Source: Cellulomonas uda
Lineage (GTDB): Bacteria; Actinomycetota; Actinomycetes; Actinomycetales; Cellulomonadaceae
NCBI RefSeq assembly: GCF_006538705.1
Contig: NZ_BJLP01000001.1
Span: 84,401-148,400 of the forward strand
Direction: 5' to 3'
Length of the DNA stretch: 64,000 bases
Below the pieces are notes generated by a model. That model did not search any database. It was not told the origin of the DNA and saw only the letters and a list, made by a program, of their open reading frames with translations. Made by a program: the position numbers and the translations under genes. Positions 7,238 to 15,620 of this stretch are shown here, piece by piece (position 1 is the stretch's first letter; the number at the start of each line of letters is the position of its first letter).

Positions 7238-7257
7238 TTGACAAACATTCCTGTCAA
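7238..7257. promoter_or_regulatory. Operator candidate for the ArsR-like regulator
   Basis: Inverted repeat TTGACA-N8-TGTCAA about 16 bp upstream of the regulator start, overlapping where its promoter should lie. An AT-rich island in GC-rich DNA. Confidence 0.6.
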
Positions 7258-7356
7258 TACCTCGACGGCGGGCGGTCGGACGTCTCCCCGCGCGTCCGGC
7301 GGGCGGGTCGCCTAGCGTGGCCGGTCCGGGCGTCGATCGGTGAGGGGGCACGGCTC

Positions 7357-8550
7357 ATGGGCGGTCCGACGCATCACGACGTGCTGGTCATCGGCGGCGG
7401 CAACGCCGGCATCTCGCTCGCGGCGAAGCTGCGGCGCGACGGGTGCCGTGACGTCGCGGTGGTCGACCCCCGCGACACGCACCACTACCGCCCCCTGCTG
7501 TCCTACGTCGCGTCGGGCATGGCGACGCTCGACGACCTGCGGCGACCCGAGCGCGACGTCGTCCCGGACGGCGTGCGGTGGTACCGCGACGAGGTCACGG
7601 GCGTCGACCCGCAGGCGTCGCACGTGCGGCTCGCGAGCGGTCAGGTGCTCCACGGCACCGACGTCGTGGTGTGCCCGGGGTCGCAGGTCGACTGGGACGC
7701 GGTGCCGGGCGCCGAGGCGGCCATGGCGACGCCGGCCGCGGCGACCAGCTACCTGCCCGAGCTCGCCGCCAAGACCTGGACGATGCTCTCGTCGCTCACG
7801 AGCGGGACCGCGGTCTTCGCGGTCTGCGACCGCCACGTGCCGTGCGGCCCCGTGGCGCTCAAGCCCCTGCTCACGCTCGCCGACCACTGGCGCCGCACGG
7901 GCGTGCTCGACGCGATCGACATCCGGCTGGTCCACGAGGGTGACGCGCTCGTCGGGCAGGAGCGGGCGGACCGCGAGCTGCGCGCGGCCGCGCGGCGGTT
8001 CGGCGTCGACGTGCGGATGCGGACCAGGGTCGAGAGCGTCGACCCACAGCGCCGCGTGGTCCGCGTCTCGGGACCGGACGGGCCCGACGAGGTGCACTAC
8101 GACGCGTTCTACCTCGCGCCGCCGCACCGCGCGCCCGCGTGGATCGCCGGGTCCGGTCTCGCCACGGCGGCGAGCGACGGCTTCGTCGCGGTGGACCCGT
8201 ACACGCTGCAGCACGTCGAGCACCCCACGGTCTGGGGCCTCGGCGACGCCGCCGACGTGCGGACCCCGCCGTCGGGCGGTGCGCTGCGCAAGCAGGTGCC
8301 CGTCGTCGCGCACAACATCGCCGCACGCCGCACGGGCGCACCGATGCGGCGGTACGAGGGCTACACCGTCGCCCCGGTGACCACCGACCGGCGGCGGCTG
8401 CTGCTCGGTGAGTTCGACCGCGACGGCACGCCCGACCCGACGTTCCGGTTCCCTGACCTGGTGCGCCCGCGGCGGTCGCTGCTCGCCTTCGACCGGTACC
8501 TCGAACCGGCGGTCTACTGGCACCGCCTGCTCAAGGGCAAGGTGTCCTGA
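7357..8550 (+). CDS. SQR/NDH-2-like FAD-dependent oxidoreductase
   Basis: 397 residues, ATG at 7357 with GAGGGGG ahead. N-terminal FAD-binding Rossmann motif HDVLVIGGGNAGISLAAKL; second dinucleotide region near residues 150-180; C-terminal GLGDAADV, the FAD-pocket Asp of the pyridine-nucleotide-disulfide family. The layout is closest to sulfide:quinone oxidoreductases. One Cys (HVPCGPVALKP) matches the SQR first active-site region, but no Cys is found where the second redox Cys should be. It may therefore be a divergent SQR-like or NADH dehydrogenase-like enzyme rather than a standard sulfide oxidase. Stand-alone gene. Confidence 0.8.
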   Translation: MGGPTHHDVLVIGGGNAGISLAAKLRRDGCRDVAVVDPRDTHHYRPLLSYVASGMATLDDLRRPERDVVPDGVRWYRDEVTGVDPQASHVRLASGQVLHGTDVVVCPGSQVDWDAVPGAEAAMATPAAATSYLPELAAKTWTMLSSLTSGTAVFAVCDRHVPCGPVALKPLLTLADHWRRTGVLDAIDIRLVHEGDALVGQERADRELRAAARRFGVDVRMRTRVESVDPQRRVVRVSGPDGPDEVHYDAFYLAPPHRAPAWIAGSGLATAASDGFVAVDPYTLQHVEHPTVWGLGDAADVRTPPSGGALRKQVPVVAHNIAARRTGAPMRRYEGYTVAPVTTDRRRLLLGEFDRDGTPDPTFRFPDLVRPRRSLLAFDRYLEPAVYWHRLLKGKVS

Positions 8551-8593
8551 CTGCTCGTCGGGACACCGGGTCGCGATGCGTACGATCGAACAC

Positions 8594-9187
8594 ATGAACC
8601 CCGACTACTTCGCCGACGACCCCCGAACCAACCGCGAGCGCATGCTCGCCGGCGACCTGTACATCGCCGACGACCCCGAGAGCGAGCGCATCGCACGCGA
8701 GGCGCTCCGGCTGACGTACGAGTACCACCGCGCCGAGGCGGCCGGCGAGCCGGATGCGCGCCGGCACCTCGTCGCGCTGCTCGGCGACCTGGGCGAGGGC
8801 GCCTACGTCAAGCCGCCGCTGTCCGTCGACTACGGCGAGAACATCCGCATCGGCGCGCGCACGTTCGTCAACTCGAACCTCACGGCCCTCGACGTCGCCG
8901 CCATCACGATCGGCGCCGACTGCCAGATCGGCCCGAACGTGCAGCTGCTCACGCCCACCCACCCCGTCGAACCCCAGCCGCGCCGTGACAAGCTCGAGGC
9001 CGCACGGCCGATCACGCTCGGCGACAACGTCTGGCTCGGCGGCGGCGTGATCGTCTGCCCCGGCGTGACCATCGGGGACAACACGGTCGTCGGGGCGGGT
9101 GCCGTCGTCACCAAGGACCTGCCCGCGGACGTCGTCGCGGTCGGCAACCCCGCACGCGTCGTGCGCGGGATCGGGGACGACGCCTGA
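8594..9187 (+). CDS. Maltose/galactoside O-acetyltransferase (hexapeptide-repeat)
   Basis: 197 residues. An N-terminal Mac domain (NRERMLAGDLYIADDPE) is followed by left-handed beta-helix hexapeptide repeats, ending GNPARVVRGI. The catalytic His is in LLTPTHPVEPQPRR, the LacA/Maa signature. It acetylates sugars from acetyl-CoA, commonly as detoxification of non-metabolisable sugars. Directly followed by a tetR gene one base after its stop, so the two are probably an operon. Confidence 0.92.
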   Translation: MNPDYFADDPRTNRERMLAGDLYIADDPESERIAREALRLTYEYHRAEAAGEPDARRHLVALLGDLGEGAYVKPPLSVDYGENIRIGARTFVNSNLTALDVAAITIGADCQIGPNVQLLTPTHPVEPQPRRDKLEAARPITLGDNVWLGGGVIVCPGVTIGDNTVVGAGAVVTKDLPADVVAVGNPARVVRGIGDDA

Positions 9188-9188
9188 C

Positions 9189-9788
9189 GTGGGACCACAG
9201 GGAGTCCCACCCCGGCGCCGCCGGTTCGATCCCGAGCGCCGTGACCGCATCATCGACGCGTGCCTCCAGGTGATCGGCGAGGTCGGCGTCGCGGGAGCCT
9301 CGACCCGCCGCGTCGCCGCGGCCGCGGACGTCCCCCTGGGCTCGATCACGTACCACTTCACCGACGTCGACGAGCTGCTGCACGAGGCCTTCGCACGCTT
9401 CTCGCGGCAGGTCAGCGACCGGTTCGAGCAGCGCATGGCCCACGCGGCGAGCGTCGACGACGCCCGTCGCGCGGTCGTGGACCTCATCGGCCACGACGTG
9501 CTCGTCGACCCCCGCGAGCTCGTGCTGACCCACGAGCTGTACACGCTCGCGGCACGCGACGCGCGGTACCGCGAGCTGACCCATGCGTGGATGGCACGCA
9601 GCCGCCACGCCCTCGAGCGTCACTTCGACCCGACGACCGCCCGCGTGCTGGACGCCCTCATCGAGGGACTGACGATCCACCGCGCACTCGACACCGAGCC
9701 GCACGACGAGGACGAGGTCCGACGAGCGGTCGACGCGGTCACCCGGCGCCCGCCCGCCGGGGGGAGGCGGGCTCCAGGGACCTCCTGA
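9189..9788 (+). CDS. TetR-family transcriptional regulator
   Basis: 199 residues from GTG 9189, one base downstream of the acetyltransferase stop. N-terminal HTH: RRDRIIDACLQVIGEVGVAGASTRRVAAAADVPLGSITYHFTDVDELL, with the GSITYHF recognition helix. The C-terminal ligand domain is all-helical and unassigned. It may regulate its own two-gene operon, but the gap upstream of the acetyltransferase shows no obvious palindrome. Confidence 0.9.
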   Translation: MGPQGVPPRRRRFDPERRDRIIDACLQVIGEVGVAGASTRRVAAAADVPLGSITYHFTDVDELLHEAFARFSRQVSDRFEQRMAHAASVDDARRAVVDLIGHDVLVDPRELVLTHELYTLAARDARYRELTHAWMARSRHALERHFDPTTARVLDALIEGLTIHRALDTEPHDEDEVRRAVDAVTRRPPAGGRRAPGTS

Positions 9789-9801
9789 CGACGCCGGCCG
9801 G

Positions 9802-10401
9802 TCAGGGCTGCATGTCCCCGAGCTGGCCGACGCCCGTGACGGCCAGGACGAACAGGACCGCGCCGACGACGACGGCGACGACGTGCGGCAGCACCACGTG
9901 CGGCATGTGCCAGGACCGTCGGACCAGCCGCCGCACGGTCGCGGGGTCGAGCCGCCACGGAGGGTCGCCGCGCCAGTCGGGCTCGTCGCCCTTGTACGAC
10001 CACGAGACGTCGATCCGCGGTGAGGAGAAGCCCTTGAGCCCGGTCGGCAGGTCGACGCGGTTCAGGTGGAAGGACGCGACCTCGAGGTCGCGCATGCGCG
10101 AGTAGTAGCGCACCTGGTGGACCTTGGTCAGCGCGTCGATGGTCCAGAACCCCAGTGCACTCACGGCCGCGAGGCCGAACAGCGCGTAGTGGTCGTGCTG
10201 GAACCCGAGGACGAGAGCGGCGAGGGAGAGCGTGACGGACCAGCCCTTGATCGTGAGCAGACGACCGTCGAAGTCGGACACCACCTTGACCAGCAGCTCG
10301 TACTCGCTGCGCATGCCGGCGGCGAGCGCTGCCGCGTCACGGCGGGGCGGTGGGTTCTCGTCGGAGGCCTGGTAGCCGGAGAGGTCTGGAGTGCCGGACA
10401 T
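9802..10401 (-). CDS. Predicted membrane protein with three transmembrane helices
   Basis: 199 residues, ATG at 10401. An N-terminal cytoplasmic stretch of about 45 residues (SEYELLVKVVSDFDGRLLTIKG) precedes a helical pair at about 50-90 (WSVTLSLAALVLGF ... LAAVSALGFWTIDALTKV). A long soluble loop of about 75 residues follows, then a last hydrophobic helix (VVLPHVVAVVVGAVLFVLAV) near the C-terminus. I do not recognise the family. The small-2TM-loop-TM layout resembles membrane components found beside signalling or immunity proteins, and a C-terminal fragment of another gene lies just upstream. Function unknown. Confidence 0.75.
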   Translation of the reverse strand: MSGTPDLSGYQASDENPPPRRDAAALAAGMRSEYELLVKVVSDFDGRLLTIKGWSVTLSLAALVLGFQHDHYALFGLAAVSALGFWTIDALTKVHQVRYYSRMRDLEVASFHLNRVDLPTGLKGFSSPRIDVSWSYKGDEPDWRGDPPWRLDPATVRRLVRRSWHMPHVVLPHVVAVVVGAVLFVLAVTGVGQLGDMQP

Positions 10402-10492
10402 GTCACCGATTCTTCAGCCGCCGGCTCGTCGGCGGAAGTGCGGCGCCCCGGTCGGCGCCCGCCCGGGGTGGTACCGGGCGGGCGCCTGGGCG

Positions 10493-10696
10493 TCACAGGT
10501 CGGCGGGGCGCAGCACGAACGAGATGCCGTGGGCGATCTGCGCGTTGCCGGCGTTGATGTCGAGCTTGCTCCGCACGAGCAGCGGGTTGACGTCGTTGCG
10601 GTCGGCGTCCCGCAGCACGACGATCGGGATCCGCAGGGCGTCCTCGTCGGCGCGCTTGTCCTCCTTCCGCCCGGAAGGTGCGCTCGGATGCACCAA
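10493..10696 (-). pseudogene. C-terminal fragment of an unidentified protein
   Basis: A 67-codon frame from TTG 10696 reads through a coding-like stretch (DALRIPIVVLRDADRNDVNP ... NAQIAHGISFVLRPADL). There is no ribosome site at the first start, and the first 18 residues look non-native. The protein-like part begins near 10640, just after a GGAAGGAGG tract with no start codon behind it. It may be the tail of a gene whose 5' part was lost, or a small gene with an unusual start. It is transcribed towards the three-helix membrane protein gene, 91 bp away. Confidence 0.4.
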
Positions 10697-10768
10697 CCGG
10701 GAGGAAGTTCGGGTTCCGCACCTACCGGGCGCCGTGGCCCACGCCGTCGCGCCGCCCGCTCGTCGGGC

Positions 10769-11947
10769 TCAGCCCACCTTGACGAGCTGCCACTGCTGGT
10801 TGGCGCCGTTCCAGTCGGTGTACTGGACGATGTTCCCGCCGTCGGCCGTGGACGCGCCCTGCACCTCGACGGCCTTGCCGCTGTTGCGGGCGATCAGCTG
10901 GACGTACCCGTCGATCGTCTGGAGGCTGAACTGCTGGTTGGCGGCGTTGTTGTCGCTCCACTGGATGATCGCCGCACCGTCGGCGGTGGACCTGGCGGAC
11001 ACGTCCAGCACCTTGCCCGAGAGCCGCGACTTCACCTTGTAGAACCCGTTGCCGGCGTTGACGAACTGCCACTGCTGCTGGTTGCCGTTGTTGCGCGACC
11101 ACTGGGTGATGCGCGCGCCGTCGGCGGTGGACAGGTTGTACACGTCGAGCGCCTTGCCGCTGTTGCGGTTGACGAGCACGTACCACGCGGAGGAGTCCAC
11201 GGGGCCGGTGCTGCCGCCGGGGTCCGTGCCACCGCCGCTGGGGTTCCCGATGCTTCCCGGTACGGCGCGCAGCGCCGTGAACCAGGCGGCGGCCATCTTG
11301 TCGTAGCCCGTGGCGTTGGGGTGCACGCCGTCGCCGAGGTCGGCGATGGTCAGGGCCCGGTACATGTCGACGAGGTGGACCTTCTTCCCGGCGGCCGCCC
11401 TGCTCGACACGATGCCGGGGATGGCGGAGTTGTACGCGCGGACCTGCGAGTCCGCGAACGAGATCGGGATGAGGGTCGCGACGAAGACGTCGGTCTGCGG
11501 GGAGGTGCTGGTGATCTTGTCGATGACCCCCGCGAGCCGGTTCGGGGCGTTGGCCAGGTCGCGGTTCTGGGTGATGTCGTTGGTGCCGATGTGCAGGAGC
11601 ACGGTGCGGGGCTGGTAGGTGCGCACCCAGTTCACGACGTTGGCGTCGATCTGGTCGATCCGCCAGCCGCCGTGCCCCTCGTGGTCGTGGTCCCACAGGC
11701 TGCCCGGCCCGTTGAAGGCGGACCCGACGAAGTCCGTGGTGTAGCCGTTCTGCGCGAGGCGCTGCCACAGCCCGACGCGGTAGCCGCCGCCTCCCGGGTA
11801 GCCCTCCGTGATGGAGTCGCCCAGGGGCATCACCCGGGTGCCCCCGTTGCTCTCGGCGGTGGCGGGCGCGGACGTCGCCGCGGCACCGCCCGCCAGTGCG
11901 ATGCAGAGGGTGACGGCGAGCAGCAGCCGTCGGCCGATTCCGTGCAT
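10769..11947 (-). CDS. Secreted SGNH/GDSL esterase (CE3-like) with ricin-B lectin domain
   Basis: 392 residues with a signal peptide (residues 1-31, cleaved near ATAES). The SGNH hydrolase core spans about 38-215: block I GDSITEGYPG (Ser nucleophile), block III GTNDITQ, block V DGVHPNATGY (Asp and His). This matches the CE3 acetylxylan esterase group. A Gly/Ser/Pro linker leads to a ricin-type beta-trefoil (residues 250-390) with three repeats, each SGKALDVYNLSTADG-like and ending QQW or QQF. It likely deacetylates xylan next to the divergent GH30 enzyme, under the shared lac-type operator. Confidence 0.9.
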   Translation of the reverse strand: MHGIGRRLLLAVTLCIALAGGAAATSAPATAESNGGTRVMPLGDSITEGYPGGGGYRVGLWQRLAQNGYTTDFVGSAFNGPGSLWDHDHEGHGGWRIDQIDANVVNWVRTYQPRTVLLHIGTNDITQNRDLANAPNRLAGVIDKITSTSPQTDVFVATLIPISFADSQVRAYNSAIPGIVSSRAAAGKKVHLVDMYRALTIADLGDGVHPNATGYDKMAAAWFTALRAVPGSIGNPSGGGTDPGGSTGPVDSSAWYVLVNRNSGKALDVYNLSTADGARITQWSRNNGNQQQWQFVNAGNGFYKVKSRLSGKVLDVSARSTADGAAIIQWSDNNAANQQFSLQTIDGYVQLIARNSGKAVEVQGASTADGGNIVQYTDWNGANQQWQLVKVG

Positions 11948-12269
11948 GTCTGCCTCCTGAGGGTGGCCGTGCGCCGTCCGTCCGGGCCCCCGGGCCGCGT
12001 CGTCGCGGTGGGGAGCACGTCGTGCGAGCCCTGGCCGGCGCCGTGCGGGTCCGCCTGTCGATGTGAGCGCTCACAGAGCGGGATCCGCCCACTTTTGCAC
12101 GGACTTCGCGAGGCCCGCGATCGGCCCAAACGGTTAGGGGAGGGGGCGGTGGACAAGGCCGATCCGGCCCGAGATAGTCGCGCCATCCGGGCACCCCCGG
12201 TCCCCGTCCGCCCACTGCCGACGAGGGCCGTCGGCGCGCATCGAACGACCAACAGTGATTGGACGAATC
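11948..12269. other. Divergent promoter region between the SGNH esterase and GH30 genes
   Basis: 322 bp without a gene. It contains the 14-bp palindrome at 12062-12075, nearly midway between the two start codons, and is less GC-rich from 12100 to 12270. No clear consensus -35/-10 pair was identified for either side. Confidence 0.7.
12062..12075. promoter_or_regulatory. LacI-family operator between divergent hemicellulase genes
   Basis: TGTGAGCGCTCACA is a perfect 14-bp palindrome, identical to the core of the symmetrised lac operator and one substitution per half-site away from the CelR box of actinobacterial cellulase genes (TGGGAGCGCTCCCA). It lies 115 bp from the esterase start and 195 bp from the GH30 start. 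Co-repression of both genes, relieved by an oligosaccharide, is inferred. Confidence 0.85.
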
Positions 12270-14003
12270 ATGCGAGGAACTCAATGGCGGCGCCGAACGT
12301 GGCCGGCGGCTCTGGCGCTGGCCACGCTGCTCACCGGGGGGACGGTCGCCGTGGCGCCCGCGGCATCCGCCGCGACCGGCTGCCGCGTCGACTACGTCGT
12401 CCCGTCCCAGTGGAACGGCGGGTTCACGGCGAACGTCAAGGTCACCAACCTCGGTGACGCCGTGAGCAGCTGGCTGCTCACCTGGACCTTCCCCGCGGGG
12501 CAGACCGTGACCCAGGCGTGGAACACCAGCCTCACGCAGAGCGGCGCCACGGTGTCCGCGAGGAACGCCTCGTACAACGGCTCCCTGGGCACCGGCGCCT
12601 CGGCGGAGATCGGCTTCAACGGCACCTCCGGCGCCGCCAACCCGTCGCCCACCACGTTCGCGCTCAACGGGACCACGTGCACGGGGTCGACCACCGGCAC
12701 CCCGACGTCGACCCCCACCCCGACCCCGACGCCCACCCCGTCGCCCTCCGTGAGCCAGACGCCGCGCCCCGGCTCACCCGCCGACCTCACGGTGAACACC
12801 GGCACCAAGTACCAGACGATCGACGGCTTCGGCGCCGCCGTGTCGATCTGGGGAGGTGCCTGGTCCACGGCCGACACCCAGACGCTCGTCGGGATGGGTG
12901 ACAACCAGCTCGGACTGTCCATCGTGCGCACGGGCATCTCGCCCGTGTCGAGCGAGTGGGGAGCGCAGGTCAGCGCCCTGAAGACGGCGAAGACGTACGG
13001 GTCGAACGTCAAGATCCTCGCCTCGCCGTGGACCGCGCCCGCGGCGTGGAAGACGAACAACAGCCGCACCGGCGGCGGGTCGCTCAAGACCGACTACTAC
13101 GACGACTACGCCAACCACCTCAACAGCTACGTGCAGTACATGCGCAACCAGGGCGTGGCCATCGACGTGACGTCCGTGCAGAACGAGCCCGACTGGCACC
13201 CCGACTACGACTCCATGGCCTGGACCGGGGACCAGCTGCGCACCTTCGTGCGCGACCAGGGCGCCAAGGTCCAGAACACCAAGCTGATGGTGGCCGAGTC
13301 GCTCGGCTTCAACCGCTCCTACAGCGACCCGACGCTCAACGACGCGACTGCCCGCAACAACATCGGGTACGTCGGCGGCCACATCTACGGCCAGGAGAAC
13401 GGGCCCAACCTCTCCCCGTACCCGCTGGCCGCGCAGTACGGCAAGAACCAGTGGATGACCGAGTGGAACTACCACCAGGCCGACGGCAACGGCTCGAACA
13501 TCTGGGGCGACCCGTCGAACGCCGCCGCCTGGAACGAGACCCTCGACAAGGTCATGTACACCGTGGACCGCTCGATGCAGGCCAACTGGAGCGCGTACGT
13601 CTGGTGGTACGGGCGGCGCTACTACTCGTTCATCGGCGACGGCGAGTCGGCGTACGGCACCACCGGCGGCGCGGTCCTCAAGCGCGGCTGGGCGTTCTCG
13701 CAGTACTCCAAGTACGTCCGCCCCGGCTACCAGCGCGTCGGTCTGACGAAGAGCTCGAAGGCCTCCCCGCTCGAGGTCACGGCCTACCAGGGCGACGGCA
13801 AGGTCACGCTCGTCATCCTGAACCGCTCGACGAGCGCGGTGAACGGCGCCGTCATCCAGGCACCGCAGGACGTCCGGTCCGCGCTCCAGACGATGACGTC
13901 GCAGTACTCGAGCCGCGCGCCCCGGACGACGAGCGTCAACGGCAGCCAGGTGACGGTCGACGTCCCGGCCCGGAGCATCTCGACCGTCGTCATCACGCTC
14001 TGA
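12270..14003 (+). CDS. Secreted GH30 endoxylanase-type glycosidase with N-terminal CBM2
   Basis: 577 residues from ATG 12270. Signal peptide 1-34 (ends AASA-ATG). CBM2 at about 37-130 with paired terminal Cys (GCRVDYVVPSQWNGGF ... NGTTC). A Thr/Pro linker of repeated TPTP follows. The GH30 barrel starts at about 170 (TKYQTIDGFGAAVSIWGG). The acid/base Glu is in VTSVQNEPDWHPDY and the nucleophile Glu in QWMTEWNYHQ. The beta-sandwich typical of the family closes the protein. GH30 subfamilies 7/8 act on (glucurono)xylan; the subfamily cannot be fixed by eye. It pairs with the divergent esterase under one operator and ends in a strong terminator. Confidence 0.92.
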   Translation: MRGTQWRRRTWPAALALATLLTGGTVAVAPAASAATGCRVDYVVPSQWNGGFTANVKVTNLGDAVSSWLLTWTFPAGQTVTQAWNTSLTQSGATVSARNASYNGSLGTGASAEIGFNGTSGAANPSPTTFALNGTTCTGSTTGTPTSTPTPTPTPTPSPSVSQTPRPGSPADLTVNTGTKYQTIDGFGAAVSIWGGAWSTADTQTLVGMGDNQLGLSIVRTGISPVSSEWGAQVSALKTAKTYGSNVKILASPWTAPAAWKTNNSRTGGGSLKTDYYDDYANHLNSYVQYMRNQGVAIDVTSVQNEPDWHPDYDSMAWTGDQLRTFVRDQGAKVQNTKLMVAESLGFNRSYSDPTLNDATARNNIGYVGGHIYGQENGPNLSPYPLAAQYGKNQWMTEWNYHQADGNGSNIWGDPSNAAAWNETLDKVMYTVDRSMQANWSAYVWWYGRRYYSFIGDGESAYGTTGGAVLKRGWAFSQYSKYVRPGYQRVGLTKSSKASPLEVTAYQGDGKVTLVILNRSTSAVNGAVIQAPQDVRSALQTMTSQYSSRAPRTTSVNGSQVTVDVPARSISTVVITL

Positions 14004-14033
14004 GCTCCTGAGCGTCCGCGGACGCGACCGTCC

Positions 14034-14076
14034 GACGACGGTGCCCCACACCGAGCTGGCGTGGGGCACCGTCGTC
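14034..14076 (+). terminator. Terminator downstream of the GH30 gene
   Basis: Perfect 16-bp stem (left arm GACGACGGTGCCCCAC at 14034-14049, right arm 14061-14076), 11-nt loop, then GTTGTTGTC. Serves the convergent hydrolase gene as well. Confidence 0.85.
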
Positions 14077-14150
14077 GTTGTTGTCGTCGTCGTGGGTGCC
14101 AGTCCGACGAGCGGCTGCGGCGAGGCGGGCGGCCGCGCCGGCCCCCCGAA

Positions 14151-15032
14151 TCAGGCCGCGTCGACCGAGCTGGTGAAGTCGAGGATCGCCGCCGCGAGTG
14201 CCTCGGGAGCCTCCAGCGCAGCGTAGTGACCGACGCCGTCGAGCTGGACGGCGGTGACCTCACCTGCCGTGACCTGGCCGAGCGTCGCGGCGGTGAACGG
14301 CCCGCCGCCGGCGCCGACGGCGAGCTGGGGCACGGTCAGCGGCCGCGACGCCGCCAAGGCCCGGAGCTCGTCGCCCTCGGTCAGCATCGAGCGGTAGAGG
14401 CCGACGGCCCCGCGCCAGCCGCCGGGGCGGGCGTACGTGCGGGCGAACTCGTCGACGTCGGCGTCGGTGACGGCCCCGGCGACGGCAGTCATGCTCGGGA
14501 AGGCCCACTGGCCGAGCAGCTCGCGCTCGCGGCCGGCGAGCAGCAGCTCCGGGATGCCGGCCGCCGTCAGGGCGCCGATGTGCCAGGAGCCGCCGCGCGT
14601 GACGTCGGCCAGCCCTTCCAGGCCGAACCCGGCCAGGCCCATCTCGATCCCCGTGAGGCTCAGGACGTCCTGCGGGTGCGCGGCCACGAGCCGGAACACG
14701 GTTCCGCCGCTGATGTCCTGCGCGGTCACGTGCACGGGTCCCCAGCCGAGGTGCTCGATCAGGCCGTGCAGGTCCTCCGCGGCGGTCGCGCTGTCGTGGC
14801 CGTCCTCGGCGGTGCTGGAGTCGCCGAAGCCGCGCAGGTCCACGGCGATGACCTGGTGGGTCCGGGCGAGGAGCGGGATGACCTTGTGGAACGTCCACCA
14901 GGTCTCGGGGAACCCGTGCACGAGCAGGAGGGGCGACCCGGTGGTGCCTGCGGTCACGTAGTGGATCTGGGCACCGTTGATCGGTGCGGTGTGGTGGGTG
15001 ACGGCGGGGATGGTCGCCTTGGTGGTGCTCAT
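14151..15032 (-). CDS. Alpha/beta hydrolase, epoxide-hydrolase/haloalkane-dehalogenase type
   Basis: 293 residues, ATG at 15032 with CAGGAGT ahead. Oxyanion motif LLVHGFPETWW, nucleophile elbow VTAQDISGG with Asp instead of Ser (as in epoxide hydrolases and dehalogenases), and the C-terminal catalytic His in LDGVGHYAALEAP. No secretion signal. It diverges from a MarR gene with two identical operators in the 88-bp gap, so expression is probably induced by the compound it degrades. Confidence 0.9.
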   Translation of the reverse strand: MSTTKATIPAVTHHTAPINGAQIHYVTAGTTGSPLLLVHGFPETWWTFHKVIPLLARTHQVIAVDLRGFGDSSTAEDGHDSATAAEDLHGLIEHLGWGPVHVTAQDISGGTVFRLVAAHPQDVLSLTGIEMGLAGFGLEGLADVTRGGSWHIGALTAAGIPELLLAGRERELLGQWAFPSMTAVAGAVTDADVDEFARTYARPGGWRGAVGLYRSMLTEGDELRALAASRPLTVPQLAVGAGGGPFTAATLGQVTAGEVTAVQLDGVGHYAALEAPEALAAAILDFTSSVDAA

Positions 15033-15049
15033 CGTCGACTCCTGAGATA

Positions 15050-15064
15050 GACAACTAGGTTGTC
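15050..15064. promoter_or_regulatory. MarR operator copy 1
   Basis: GACAAC-TAG-GTTGTC, 6-bp arms. It lies 18 bp upstream of the hydrolase start, inside its untranslated leader or promoter. Confidence 0.75.
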
Positions 15065-15074
15065 CATCACAGTA

Positions 15075-15089
15075 GACAACCTAGTTGTC
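15075..15089. promoter_or_regulatory. MarR operator copy 2
   Basis: GACAAC-CTA-GTTGTC, same arms as copy 1. The centres are 25 bp apart and the spacers are reverse complements, so the two sites read alike from both strands. It lies 32 bp upstream of the marR start at 15121. Confidence 0.75.
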
Positions 15090-15120
15090 CATGTCCATCG
15101 GAGTGTCTAGGCTCGTCGTC

Positions 15121-15606
15121 ATGTCCCGGTCCGGCGCCGACCTCGCCCTGCTGCTGCTCGGCGGCTTCCGCACGCTCGTCGACGGCGCGATGGTCGAGCT
15201 CGCCGCCCGCGGCTACGACGACTTCCGCCCGACCCACGAGTTCGCGATGCGCGCGATCATCGCCGGCGCCGACAGCGCGTCCGACGTCGCACGTCGTCTG
15301 TCCGTCTCCAAGCAGGCGGCCGCGAAGACCGTCGCGGTCCTCGTCGCGCGCGGCTACGTGTCGAGCGAACCGGACCCGTCCGACGCGCGACGCAACCGCC
15401 TCCAGGTCACCGCGCGCGGGTGCGACGTCCTGCGCGAGGGGGAGGCGGTCTTCGAGGACATGCGTGCCCGGTGGGAGGAGAAGCTGGGTGCCGCGGAGCT
15501 CGCGCACCTCGAGGCGAGCCTGGCGGCGCTCGTCGGGGACTCCGCGGTGGACCCGGGCGCGCCCGGCTGGGTCGGCCAGGACACGGTCGCGATCGAGCAC
15601 GGGTGA
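15121..15606 (+). CDS. MarR-family transcriptional regulator
   Basis: 161 residues from ATG 15121 (MSRSGADLALLLLGGFRTLVD); an upstream in-frame ATG at 15091 touches operator 2 and is less likely. The winged HTH includes SDVARRLSVSKQAAAKTVAVLVARGYVSSEPDPSDARRNRLQVT. C-terminal dimerisation helices follow. It probably represses itself and the divergent epoxide-hydrolase-like gene through the paired GACAAC sites. The following PNPOx gene starts 15 bp after its stop and is likely co-transcribed. Confidence 0.92.
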   Translation: MSRSGADLALLLLGGFRTLVDGAMVELAARGYDDFRPTHEFAMRAIIAGADSASDVARRLSVSKQAAAKTVAVLVARGYVSSEPDPSDARRNRLQVTARGCDVLREGEAVFEDMRARWEEKLGAAELAHLEASLAALVGDSAVDPGAPGWVGQDTVAIEHG

Positions 15607-15620
15607 GCGAGGATGGCGGC

